NCBI GenBank assembly: GCA_046735355.1
Contig: JBKPTC010000117.1
Location: 1-27,909, forward strand
Source of the DNA: DATAEU01 sp046735355
GTDB taxonomy: Bacteria; Actinomycetota; UBA4738; HRBIN12
Direction of reading: 5' to 3'
DNA length: 27,909 bases
Positions 1-6,091 of the stretch are shown here, one piece after another. Under the pieces are notes generated by a model. It ran no database searches. It worked only from the letters and a program-made list of their open reading frames with translations, and was not told where the DNA came from. The position numbers and the translations under genes were made by a program. Numbering within the stretch: the first letter of the stretch is position 1; each line of letters begins with the position of its first letter.

Positions 1-468
1 GGCGAAAGCCGCAAACAGGGTGGACAGGCTCATGAAGCTGTAGCCGAGCAGGTCGACCGAATAGGTGAACGAGTTGAAGACGTTGAACACGAAGGGCCTG
101 ACACTATCGCTGACGTCGCCTCGATAGAGGGCAGGCGCGACAAGAGTGAGTTGGACGAAATAGTTCATGCAGATGAGCGTCGCGTACATGATCGCGAACG
201 TGAGCCCGGTCTGGCTCCAGATCTTTCCCTCCCTTGGCGCCTGACGGTGGACGCAGCCCATGAGAACCACGAAGGAGATCCCAAGAAACAGGGAGGGCAC
301 GAGGAGGACCACGAGGCCGTACCAGGTGCTGTCGTGCTCCGGACCGCCGCCCGAGCCCATGAGACCTAGCCACTCAAGCAGTTGCCCGACGACGTAGGCG
401 ACGCTGAACGCTGATGCGAGAAGCGCCGACCAGAGAGCGAGCCTGTACGTGCTCGTCTGATACCCCAT
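1..468 (-). CDS. Membrane protein, four predicted helices, cut by left edge
   Basis: An open frame starts at ATG 468 and reads 156 codons to the window edge without a stop, so the C-terminus is missing. The start reads MGYQTSTYRLALWSALLAS. Hydrophobic stretches lie near residues 10-33, 48-70, 86-112 and 140-156, joined by short loops, one of which is Gly-rich with an acidic end (about 39-47). This is an integral membrane protein of unrecognised family. A purine/G-rich run 10-15 bases upstream may serve as a ribosome site. The stop of the preceding small gene on the same strand lies only 16 bases upstream, so the two are probably cotranscribed. The hydrophobic pattern is clear; the function is unknown. 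Confidence 0.7.
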   Translation of the reverse strand, partial: MGYQTSTYRLALWSALLASAFSVAYVVGQLLEWLGLMGSGGGPEHDSTWYGLVVLLVPSLFLGISFVVLMGCVHRQAPREGKIWSQTGLTFAIMYATLICMNYFVQLTLVAPALYRGDVSDSVRPFVFNVFNSFTYSVDLLGYSFMSLSTLFAAFA

Positions 469-484
469 GGGGCTGCCCCCCACT

Positions 485-683
485 TCAGTTGACGTTGAGA
501 GCCATCAGGCTGCCTGGTTCCTCGGTAGCCGCCGCGATGGCATCATCGTCGGCTTCGCTCACATCGTTCATCTCGGTCGGACCGTGGTCGTGCTCGACCC
601 TCAAGGTAACGAATGTGGTGGGTGGGTCCGAGGTTCGGCATCTCGACGTCGCCGGCAAGTTTGAGGTTGTCGTGAGTGTGCAT
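485..683 (-). pseudogene. Small acidic protein gene with a one-base frameshift
   Basis: ATG 683 has a strong ribosome site (GAGAGGAG) and begins MHTHDNLKLAGDVEMPN. In that frame the protein soon turns basic and stops at 543. A shift of one base near 617-630, inside a G/T-rich run, opens a frame that reads FVTLRVEHDHGPTEMNDVSE, stays acidic, and ends with SLMALNVN at the stop 485-487. The joined product would be about 65 residues, and the 199-base span leaves a remainder of one base, as expected for a single indel. The frame ends 16 bases before the membrane-protein gene, as an operon partner would. It may be a true pseudogene, a sequencing error, or programmed frameshifting. No family recognised. 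Confidence 0.42.
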
Positions 684-721
684 GGCCGGTCTCCTCTCAG
701 CCACAGCGCGGGCCGTTCGAG

Positions 722-735
722 ACGGACGGATCCGC
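722..735 (-). promoter_or_regulatory. Upstream element copy 1 (GCGGATCCGTCCGT)
   Basis: This 14-base element on the minus strand lies 38 bases before ATG 683. An identical copy lies 38 bases before the proposed ATT 1051. Bases further upstream also resemble each other (GGGTCG in both). The matched distance suggests a shared promoter part or operator. Confidence 0.45.
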
Positions 736-880
736 CCCGAACGACCCGAGACGAGTCTGAAACCTGGTTGCAAGCGGGGGAGTGGGGTCAAAGCTCGTGC
801 CCGGCTCCAGGTCGGTGCTCGCACCTGATCGCGACGCAGCTCGTAACGCTGACGCCTAGGGGCGAGTCGTGAGACCCGGC

Positions 881-1051
881 TCAGTCCTCAGCCGGCTGGC
901 CGATCCTCAGCCATTCGAAGGTCCCCTCCCCGCGCTCCGGGTACCACCGCTGCTCCCAGATGTCACCGCACACCGGACACGTCCACGCCTCGCCGAGCTG
1001 TGGCCGCCACGCCGGCCCTGGCGTCGGCGTCTGGCAGTCGTGGTGGTTAAT
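881..1051 (-). CDS. Small zinc-ribbon protein, probable ATT start
   Basis: The frame encodes 56 residues if it starts at ATT 1051: MNHHDCQTPT, then EAWTCPVCGDIW, ending LRIGQPAED. His3/His4 and Cys6 with Cys25-x2-Cys28 could form one zinc site of the kind common in small actinobacterial and phage proteins. There is no in-frame ATG, GTG or TTG near the protein-like segment. A perfect GAGGAG (1061-1066) lies 9 bases before the ATT, and the 38-base spacing to the upstream element equals that of the neighbouring gene, so ATT is the best start. It may bind nucleic acid or only be structural. The function is unknown. Confidence 0.55.
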   Translation of the reverse strand: MNHHDCQTPTPGPAWRPQLGEAWTCPVCGDIWEQRWYPERGEGTFEWLRIGQPAED

Positions 1052-1089
1052 GGCTCCACGCTCCTCGGAGGCAGTGGGTCGCTCGCGCC

Positions 1090-1103
1090 ACGGACGGATC
1101 CGC
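1090..1103 (-). promoter_or_regulatory. Upstream element copy 2 (GCGGATCCGTCCGT)
   Basis: Identical to 722-735 and placed 38 bases before ATT 1051 on the minus strand. The shared placement supports both downstream small genes being real and independently expressed. Confidence 0.45.
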
Positions 1104-1170
1104 GGTGCAAGCGACCCAGGATGATTCTGGAGCCACGCTGCAACCGCCGGCGTTCGAGGGATTACGGCAC

Positions 1171-1203
1171 GCAGCCCCGTCCTAGGGAAGGGGACGGGGC
1201 TGC
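1171..1203. repeat. Perfect 12-bp inverted repeat (hairpin)
   Basis: GCAGCCCCGTCC (1171-1182) pairs fully with GGACGGGGCTGC (1192-1203) around a 9-base loop. No T-run follows on either side, so a classic intrinsic terminator is not shown. It could be a terminator of a GC-rich organism, an insulator between divergent units, or a protein site. Confidence 0.7.
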
Positions 1204-1299
1204 CATGTCACGTCGGCGGAGAGGGGGCAGCGGCGAACGCTATGGCCCCGTATCGGCTCGCGATCCGGCTGTCCTTAGCGGGGGTGGGTCAAGAGTCAC

Positions 1300-1313
1300 C
1301 GGCCCGGCGATTC
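1300..1313. repeat. 14-bp direct repeat, left copy (possible att-like)
   Basis: CGGCCCGGCGATTC occurs here and again at 6078-6091. The two copies bracket the phage-like cluster and the recombinase fragment. A 14-mer can recur by chance in 28 kb of GC-rich DNA, so the attachment-site reading is weak. Confidence 0.25.
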
Positions 1314-1380
1314 TTCGGACCGTCGGGCAAGGTCCCTATTCCGCCGCGCCCGCTGAAAAAAAGTTCAGGAGGTTGACTAG

Positions 1381-1683
1381 ATGACCGTGGAGAAGCCACC
1401 CAAAGGCCTCAGCTCGCGTTCTCGGAAGTTGTTCGAGGCGATAGCGGCAGATTTCGACCTGGACGCCGCTGGCGTGGCCGTGCTGACCGAGGCGTGCCGC
1501 AGCCTGGATCGCGCAGACCAGGCGAGGGCCATCGTCGACGAGGAGGGCGTCACCGTCCACGACCGCTGGGGCCAGGTCAAGCCGCATCCCGGCGTCTCGA
1601 TCGAGCGCGACGCTCGCGCTGCCGCGGTGCGTGCGCTCGACGTGCTGGGGCTCGAGCGGGAGGTGAATGTCAATGCGTTCTAG
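1381..1683 (+). CDS. P27-family phage terminase small subunit
   Basis: The 100-residue protein matches the P27-type small terminase pattern as I know it: an N-terminal Gly-Leu-Ser then a helix (SSRSRKLFEAIAADFDLD), the segment LTEACRSLDRADQA, then a Gly-Val-Thr-Val turn, a Pro-His-Pro motif near residues 62-64, and a final helix ending LDVLGL. Small terminases bind viral DNA at the packaging start and hand it to the large subunit. The start is fixed by AGGAGG 8 bases before ATG. It opens a tight gene cluster, but no large terminase follows. In satellites a small terminase can redirect a helper phage's packaging; that role here is inference. Confidence 0.75.
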   Translation: MTVEKPPKGLSSRSRKLFEAIAADFDLDAAGVAVLTEACRSLDRADQARAIVDEEGVTVHDRWGQVKPHPGVSIERDARAAAVRALDVLGLEREVNVNAF

Positions 1684-2077
1684 GCGAAAGCTCGGCGCGC
1701 TGTCCGAGCGCCGCCAGTGCAACATCGCCTTGGGTCTGGAGTTCGGGCCGCAGGGCTGGCCTTGGGTGACGGACCCCGATGCCGAGATCCACGAGCAAGC
1801 TGAGAACTGGGTCCGATACCGCGGTGACCTCGAGCGACGCGGCTGGACGTTCGAGCCATCGACGTCGTTCTGGGCGGCGATCGCCGCCGGCGGCGCGCCG
1901 GAGTACTTCGGGATGACGGAGGAGCGGGCGCTGCGGATGGGCGCCGTGCACGAGGACGGCACGCGCCTGACCGACGAGGAACTAATCGCAGGGGCGCAAC
2001 GCGAGCGCGCCGAGTTCGATGAGCTCGTCGAGAAGTGCCGTCGGGCGCTCGCTTCCTTGCACGCCACGGCACGGTGA
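1673..2077 (+). CDS. Unknown phage-cluster protein, 134 aa
   Basis: Family not recognised. The frame overlaps the end of the terminase gene. ATG 1673 is preferred over ATG 1667 because GGGAGG (1658-1663) lies 9 bases from it. The N-terminus is basic (MRSRRKLGALSERRQ); the middle has an aromatic-rich part (FGPQGWPWVTD, RRGWTFEPSTSFW); the C-terminal third is an acidic amphipathic helix (TDEELIAGAQRERAEFDELVEKC). No signal peptide or membrane helix is seen. It is likely cytoplasmic and cotranscribed with the packaging genes. Confidence 0.65.
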   Translation: MRSRRKLGALSERRQCNIALGLEFGPQGWPWVTDPDAEIHEQAENWVRYRGDLERRGWTFEPSTSFWAAIAAGGAPEYFGMTEERALRMGAVHEDGTRLTDEELIAGAQRERAEFDELVEKCRRALASLHATAR

Positions 2078-2081
2078 GTGC

Positions 2082-2258
2082 ATGGACATCACCGAAGAAC
2101 GACCCACGCATCGGCTCGTGACGTTCGTGGAGCGGGAGACGTTCGACCGCGTCGAGCGCATGGCTCGGGAGAACGAGCGCAGCGTGAGCGCCGAGATCCG
2201 GCGGGCGCTCCGCCGAGCGTACGTCGATCAGCGGGAAGGGGTTGAGGCTCGTGGCTGA
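2082..2258 (+). CDS. Ribbon-helix-helix (Arc/CopG-like) protein
   Basis: The 58-residue product has the usual layout of a small RHH regulator: a short beta strand (HRLVTFVERE), helix 1 (FDRVERMARENE) and, after a Ser-Val-Ser turn, helix 2 (AEIRRALRRAYV). Such proteins form dimers that bind an operator through the strand. I chose ATG 2082; longer in-frame starts would run far into the previous gene. It starts 4 bases after the previous stop, and its own end overlaps the next start by 8 bases. It may repress this cluster or be an antitoxin-like protein; no toxin partner is evident. Confidence 0.65.
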   Translation: MDITEERPTHRLVTFVERETFDRVERMARENERSVSAEIRRALRRAYVDQREGVEARG

Positions 2259-2673
2259 TGACAACATGGTCGAACTTGCTGAGATAGAGCAGCGCGTCGG
2301 GCTGAGTCGTGAAGGGACGCTTCAGCTAGTCGATCGCGTCCGCGGCAAGGTCGAGCGCACGTGGCTTGGTGTCCCGGCCGTGAACGTCGAGACGGCCGCG
2401 AAGATCGTCTCTGCGTATGACACCGCAAGGGCCGATCATGACGCGAAGCAAGCGGCGTATCGCAGCTACCTCGACCAGCGCGACCGCGAGATCCACGAGA
2501 AGGGCGAGGCCGCGTTCCAGCGCGTCATTCAGGACAACGAGCCATATGGCGGTCTCACGCCGCCGCCTGCCGTTATCCAGAAGGCACAGGAGGCCGCCGA
2601 CGCCGTCCGTCGTCCGTTGATGGAAAAGCGTCCACCGGACTTCACCGAGTTCGTTCGGAAGCACTACAGGTAG
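2251..2673 (+). CDS. Unknown phage-cluster protein, 140 aa, helical
   Basis: The start is taken at GTG 2251, with GGAAGGG 10 bases upstream; TTG 2242 is an alternative. The N-terminal part (ELAEIEQRVGLSREGTLQLV) resembles a helix-turn-helix, followed by a segment with WLGVPAVNVE and a long charged helix around residues 55-95 (DHDAKQAAYRSYLDQRDREI). The C-terminus is basic and ends VRKHYR. The arrangement suggests a DNA-binding head and a coiled stalk, but no family was recognised. It lies between the RHH gene and the prohead protease in a close-packed unit. Confidence 0.6.
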   Translation: MADDNMVELAEIEQRVGLSREGTLQLVDRVRGKVERTWLGVPAVNVETAAKIVSAYDTARADHDAKQAAYRSYLDQRDREIHEKGEAAFQRVIQDNEPYGGLTPPPAVIQKAQEAADAVRRPLMEKRPPDFTEFVRKHYR

Positions 2674-2681
2674 GCGAGACG

Positions 2682-3323
2682 TTGCCCGCCATCTACGGCA
2701 CTCCAGTCGTTTTCGACGCCGAGACCGACCTCGGGTTGTTCACCGAGTCGGTGTCACCAGCGGCATTGGCGTCTGCGCTCGCTCGGAGCGATCCCGTGGC
2801 GACGCTCAATCACAACCCGGACAAGCTTTTGGGCCGCGTCTCTGCTGGAACACTTCAGTTGACGCCGACCAGCCACGGAATCGACATGCGCGCCGACCTG
2901 CCCGGCACGCCGACCGGACAGGAAGTGCTCGAGCTTGTCAGCCGCGGCGACCTCAAGGCCGGCTCGTTCGCGTTCACGGTTGCTCGTGACTCCTGGTCGC
3001 AGCGAGAGGGACAGAAGCCACACCGCACGCTCGAGGAGATCGGGCAGTTGTTGGACGTGTCCGTCGTTGCGTTCCCCGCATACGCGCAGACGTCCGTGAG
3101 CACCGCCGGCCCGTCGCCGCGCTCCGTGGACGGCTTCCTCGCCGCGATTGAGCGCGACCTGCGGCTGCTCGAGGTCTCGATGGATGTGGGACGCCCGCGC
3201 ACGTTGACCGCCATCCGCAGCTTGCTCCCGGCCGTCCGACGTCCGATCCCACGTCCGTCGTTCGCGCCGGCGCTCGGCGCCATTCAGCACCACGCTCGAG
3301 CCGTGACTTGGAGCGCACGATGA
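2682..3323 (+). CDS. HK97-family prohead protease (U35 type)
   Basis: The 213-residue protein carries the marks of the caudovirus prohead protease family: LNHNPDKLLGR near residues 43-53 with the expected catalytic His, GDLKAGSFAF near 89-98 with the expected Ser, and LLDVSVVAFPAYAQTSV near 122-138. These enzymes cleave the scaffold part of capsid subunits during head maturation. The start is TTG 2682, eight bases after the previous stop. The C-terminal tail (about 150-213) is Arg/Pro-rich and probably not part of the fold. No capsid or portal gene lies beside it, which is unusual, since the protease normally precedes the major capsid gene. Confidence 0.82.
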   Translation: MPAIYGTPVVFDAETDLGLFTESVSPAALASALARSDPVATLNHNPDKLLGRVSAGTLQLTPTSHGIDMRADLPGTPTGQEVLELVSRGDLKAGSFAFTVARDSWSQREGQKPHRTLEEIGQLLDVSVVAFPAYAQTSVSTAGPSPRSVDGFLAAIERDLRLLEVSMDVGRPRTLTAIRSLLPAVRRPIPRPSFAPALGAIQHHARAVTWSAR

Positions 3324-3643
3324 AGGATGTCGGCCGGATGGCTGTCGACGCCGTGATCGGTCGTCCGTACACGCCTCTGCCGACCGGATACCAAGCCGGC
3401 GAACGGCTCGTGGCCCTCGCTAGAAGCGATGACCTCGCTACTTGGCTCGCCGAGCTGGCATCCGATCTCGACGGTCTCGACCGGGGACCGCTGGACCTCG
3501 GCAGGCTTCGGCTGTCGGGATTCTGCGCGGGATTGCGCTCGCTCGTGTTTCGGATCCGCGCCGGCGAGATTCCCGATGCCGTCAGCGCCGGCGTCATGTT
3601 CGACGTCCTTCTAACCACGATGTATGGGGAGTCGGATGGCTAG
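3320..3643 (+). CDS. Unknown phage-cluster protein, 107 aa
   Basis: The start ATG 3320 overlaps the protease stop as ATGA, with GGAG 6 bases upstream, a sign of translational coupling. The product is helical and Leu/Ala-rich (GERLVALARSDDLATWLAEL), with no Cys pairs, signal peptide or membrane helix. Its family is unknown. The position right after the protease is where a capsid gene would be expected, but the length and composition do not fit a capsid. It ends the cluster that begins at 1381. Confidence 0.6.
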   Translation: MKDVGRMAVDAVIGRPYTPLPTGYQAGERLVALARSDDLATWLAELASDLDGLDRGPLDLGRLRLSGFCAGLRSLVFRIRAGEIPDAVSAGVMFDVLLTTMYGESDG

Positions 3644-3734
3644 TCTGTTCAACTCTGTCGCCGGCGGCGTTGGCGGCTCGGATGTCTAACACCGATGACG
3701 CGGTCGCTTGGCGATACTGGCTCGCGGACCCGCC

Positions 3735-3763
3735 TTGACTGCACAAACGCCCGGCCCATAGCC
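3735..3763 (+). promoter_or_regulatory. Promoter with TTGACT / CATAGC boxes, leaderless
   Basis: TTGACT (3735-3740) and CATAGC (3758-3763) are separated by 17 bases, close to a primary-sigma promoter. The expected transcription start falls at or next to ATG 3772, so the recombinase fragment would be read from a leaderless mRNA. Confidence 0.45.
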
Positions 3764-3771
3764 TCGAAACC

Positions 3772-4122
3772 ATGAGCGACATCCGACTCGGTAGCGATGT
3801 GTTCGGCGGCTTCAGACTCTGGCTCGAGCGCCAGCGACGGAGCACGGCCGCCGCCGGAATCGTTCAGGAGGCCGACGGCTGGCTCGCCGACAACCGCTCG
3901 GTACTGGTCGCCTGGGCCAAGCCGAACGACATCCGCGCCGTCTTGTTCATGGCAGCTGGCGCAGTCCAGAGAGACGCACTCCGCGATGCACTCGGCGTCT
4001 TCTTCGACTATCTGATCGAGAGCGAATGGATCGACGTGAACCCGGCGTGCGAGTTCGGATACGTCAGCACGATGCCGCGCCCGCGGGGATCTGGGGTCCC
4101 GCCGATCGCAGGCGGCGCGTAA
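3772..4122 (+). CDS. Tyrosine recombinase fragment, core-binding domain only
   Basis: The 116-residue product resembles the N-terminal SAM-like core-binding domain of XerC/phage-type integrases: FRLWLERQRRSTAAAGIVQE, then KPNDIRAVLF, RDALGVFFDYLIESEWIDVNP and a Pro-Arg-rich linker (MPRPRGSGVPP) where the catalytic domain would begin. The frame stops at 4120-4122, and no frame downstream shows the Arg...His-x-x-Arg...Tyr catalytic residues. It is therefore probably a truncated integrase and not able to recombine DNA by itself. It has its own promoter. The domain call comes from the motif pattern only; a stand-alone directionality or competitor protein is an alternative. Confidence 0.5.
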   Translation: MSDIRLGSDVFGGFRLWLERQRRSTAAAGIVQEADGWLADNRSVLVAWAKPNDIRAVLFMAAGAVQRDALRDALGVFFDYLIESEWIDVNPACEFGYVSTMPRPRGSGVPPIAGGA

Positions 4123-4525
4123 AGCCATCCACGAACAGAAGCGGCCGCGTCGCCTCGAGGTCGTTTTGGTCGACTACATCGTTTGCACGTCTCAGAGGAG
4201 GTCGGCGACGCCGGCGCCGTCAAAAATCCGCAGCGTCGCCGTTCCCCCTACTGACCCGCTACGAAAGGGTGAACGTGAACCTACACCTAGTCTCAGAGAA
4301 GCACTTCAGGTCGAGCGACCCGCTTGCGCCTAGGTACGCGCCCGTGCCGCCCGTAATCGCGCCGGTACGTCGTAAGGACCGTCGTGCATGCGCTCGCCCT
4401 GGACCAACCGCGCCTGGACGGCGTCCGCCGTCTGTGCGCGGCCGGCCCGGTATGCGGGGTGGGCGAGCAGCGGCCACGCTCTGCGGCGTCGGGCGAAAGC
4501 ACCGGACGCCGCGCCGCCCGCGATG
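4123..4525. other. Non-coding or decayed stretch between recombinase fragment and repeat protein
   Basis: This 403-base stretch holds no intact gene I can defend. On the minus strand it ends with a protein-like remnant (4259-4360, listed separately). The plus-strand frames after 4122 are Arg/Pro-rich and lack integrase motifs. Several overlapping open frames here look like GC-rich chance frames. Confidence 0.5.
4259..4360 (-). pseudogene. C-terminal remnant of an allene-oxide-cyclase/dirigent-like barrel protein
   Basis: The last 33 codons before the stop at 4259 read AITGGTGAYLGASGSL and then CRFTFTLS. The Gly-Gly-Thr-Gly-x-Tyr-x-x-Ala-x-Gly pattern is typical of the end of dirigent or allene-oxide-cyclase-like beta barrels, often secreted in actinobacteria. 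Upstream codons in this frame become Arg/Pro-rich and lose this character. Only about 165 bases remain before the next gene, too few for a full barrel. It is therefore likely the tail of a deleted or frameshifted gene. Confidence 0.35.
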
Positions 4526-5392
4526 CTATGGCTTCTCCATTACCTGCCACGCGATCGGCCCCACGCTCGTCGTGACCGACTTGTTGAGGTAAATGGTGAA
4601 GTAGCCACCGGTGACGTTCGGGACGGCTGCCACGACGAATACGCCAGAAACGAACTTCTGAAGGGTCGCCGTCATCATGCTCCGAGCGGTGATCGGCAGC
4701 GTCACCCGCACGGAGTTCTTCGGAGTCGTCGACGTGCCTGCGACGGTCGCCACTCCACTCCGGCTGAACGACGCCTTGCCGTTCACTTGGAGGGCGTACC
4801 CGTTCGGAGAATCAGCGTAGACGCCGGTGCCGTTCACCGCGTGTCCCCACACCCCGACACCGGTCGAGGTGTTCTCTCCGAGGACCCCAGCGCCGGCCTG
4901 GGCTCCGAGAGGACCGGCGCTTGACCGCCCGGCGACGCCGTACCCGCCCGACGTATTCGTGTTCTGACCGTAGACCCCACTCGTGGCTTGGTTGTTGACG
5001 TGACCATAAACGCCATTGCTAGTTGCGCTTAGTGCCTCGACTCCGGCGCCTGAGCTGCCGCAGCCCACAACCCCTACGCCGTTTGTCGAGAGACAGGCGG
5101 ATTCGGGGGCGCCGGAGAACGCCTCTCCGATGACGCCCTGTCCGTACCCGGCCCCCCAGACACCGCGGCCACCGGCTGCATTTGCGATTCCGAGGACCGC
5201 GGCGGTGCCGGAGTTCCAGTTGCATGTGTTGGTACCCTGGCAGAAGCCTGTGGCGTAGGCCGACACGTTGCCCTCACCCGCGATCACCGGTTGGCCCTGC
5301 GTGGCGATTGCTCCGGATGCGTTGAAAACTGCGGCCGCAATCGTTAGAACGACGACCGCACCCCCGGCGAACCAGCGAAATCGGTTTCCCAT
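4526..5392 (-). CDS. Secreted glycine-rich GVxG-repeat protein
   Basis: The 288-residue protein has an N-terminal signal or anchor segment (WFAGGAVVVLTIAAAVF, about residues 7-23). Residues 55-190 carry many short repeats of the type GVWG, GVIG, GVVG, GVYG, GVAG and GVLG spaced 10-20 residues apart, which suggests a parallel beta-helix-like fold. Two close Cys pairs lie in the N-terminal half (FCQGTNTCNW; ACLSTNGVGVVGC). The C-terminal 100 residues form a beta-rich domain ending YFTIYLNKSV and AWQVMEKP. GGGAGGGGAG lies just before ATG 5392. The protein is probably exported; adhesion or a surface role is inference. Similar repeat proteins occur in actinobacteria, but I cannot assign a name. 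Confidence 0.72.
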   Translation of the reverse strand: MGNRFRWFAGGAVVVLTIAAAVFNASGAIATQGQPVIAGEGNVSAYATGFCQGTNTCNWNSGTAAVLGIANAAGGRGVWGAGYGQGVIGEAFSGAPESACLSTNGVGVVGCGSSGAGVEALSATSNGVYGHVNNQATSGVYGQNTNTSGGYGVAGRSSAGPLGAQAGAGVLGENTSTGVGVWGHAVNGTGVYADSPNGYALQVNGKASFSRSGVATVAGTSTTPKNSVRVTLPITARSMMTATLQKFVSGVFVVAAVPNVTGGYFTIYLNKSVTTSVGPIAWQVMEKP

Positions 5393-5561
5393 GATCTCCC
5401 CTCCCTACCTCGGACGCGCAAAACGTCCTCCGCATGGCGCGTTGTGTCAAGACGGAACGCCATCGACCGGCACGTACCGCCGGGCGGAGCCGGTGTGAGA
5501 TCGCGCTAAATGCCTGACCGGCCGGGTATCCGGAACTTTGAGTGAGCAAGGAGGGTTCCTA

Positions 5562-5786
5562 ATGCCTCGCAGGAAGTTCGTCGTATCCCCGAACAAGCGT
5601 GAGGGCGGCTGGAGGGTCAAGAGCGGCACATTCTCGCAGCCGTTCGAGACGAAGCAGGAGGCTGTCGACGCCGCCGCCAAGCAGGCGCGCTCGACGGGCA
5701 ACTCGCAGGCGGTGATCCAGAAGAAGGACGGGACGATCCAGTCCGAGCGGACCTATGGCAACGACCCGAGGCGGTCGAAGGGGTAG
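5562..5786 (+). CDS. DUF2188 domain protein
   Basis: The 74-residue protein fits the DUF2188 pattern: FVVSPNKREGGWRVKSG, then a Phe-x-Thr-Lys-x-Glu-Ala motif (FETKQEAVDAAAKQA), VIQKKDGTIQSERTYGNDP and a basic end. The fold is small and may resemble a double-stranded-RNA-binding-like layout, but no function is established. The ATG 5562 start is set by AAGGAGG 7 bases upstream; an in-frame TTG at 5538 is less likely. It is divergent from the secreted repeat protein, so their promoters share 5393-5561. Confidence 0.75.
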   Translation: MPRRKFVVSPNKREGGWRVKSGTFSQPFETKQEAVDAAAKQARSTGNSQAVIQKKDGTIQSERTYGNDPRRSKG

Positions 5787-5791
5787 TCGGA

Positions 5792-5920
5792 CTACTCGCC
5801 TTCGGGCCGCTTGACGAGTGCCACCGGCCGGACAAGCCGAGAAACCTGTGCATTGCCAAATGCAGGGTTGTGCTTCGCGTTGGGGCCGCGCATCATCCGT
5901 CCGTCGAGCTCCCCGGCCAC
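5792..5920 (-). CDS. Possible small protein or gene remnant, 42 aa
   Basis: A frame ending RPVALVKRPEGE at the stop 5792-5794 has protein-like composition (PNAKHNPAFGNAQVSRL). GTG 5920 or ATG 5896 could start it, but neither has a convincing ribosome site. The frame stays open further upstream. It converges with the DUF2188 gene with only 5 bases between stops. It may be a fragment of a longer lost gene. No family recognised. Confidence 0.28.
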   Translation of the reverse strand: MAGELDGRMMRGPNAKHNPAFGNAQVSRLVRPVALVKRPEGE

Positions 5921-6077
5921 CCTCGGGATCGGCTTTCGGCTGGCTCCGTGCCTCTCGATGCGGGCAGGAGAGGAGCGAGACGCCGCCGAGCAGCGACCAT
6001 GGCGCTGAGGGGAGCCTCGCGCCTTTAGTGCCGGAGGGCGGCTACCGATACAACCGCACGCCGGGATCTGGACCCCT

Positions 6078-6091
6078 CGGCCCGGCGATTC
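6078..6091. repeat. 14-bp direct repeat, right copy (possible att-like)
   Basis: CGGCCCGGCGATTC is identical to 1300-1313. Its last base is the first base of the hairpin arm that follows. See the left copy for the caveat about chance. Confidence 0.25.

Larger units (their letters stand above)
1052..1380. other. Divergent intergenic region with hairpin and repeats
   Basis: This 329-base gap separates the minus-strand zinc-ribbon gene from the plus-strand phage cluster. It holds the second copy of the upstream element, a perfect 12-base-pair hairpin (1171-1203), a 14-base sequence repeated at 6078-6091, and the AGGAGG ribosome site of the terminase gene (1367-1372). I saw no convincing coding frame here and no clear -35/-10 pair. 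Confidence 0.6.

Noticed and set aside
414..872. 152-codon plus-strand frame
   Set aside because: No ribosome site and Ser/Arg-rich composition; the minus-strand small gene explains the region better.
4388..4924. 178-codon plus-strand frame over the repeat protein
   Set aside because: Opposite the clear secreted protein and low-complexity in composition.
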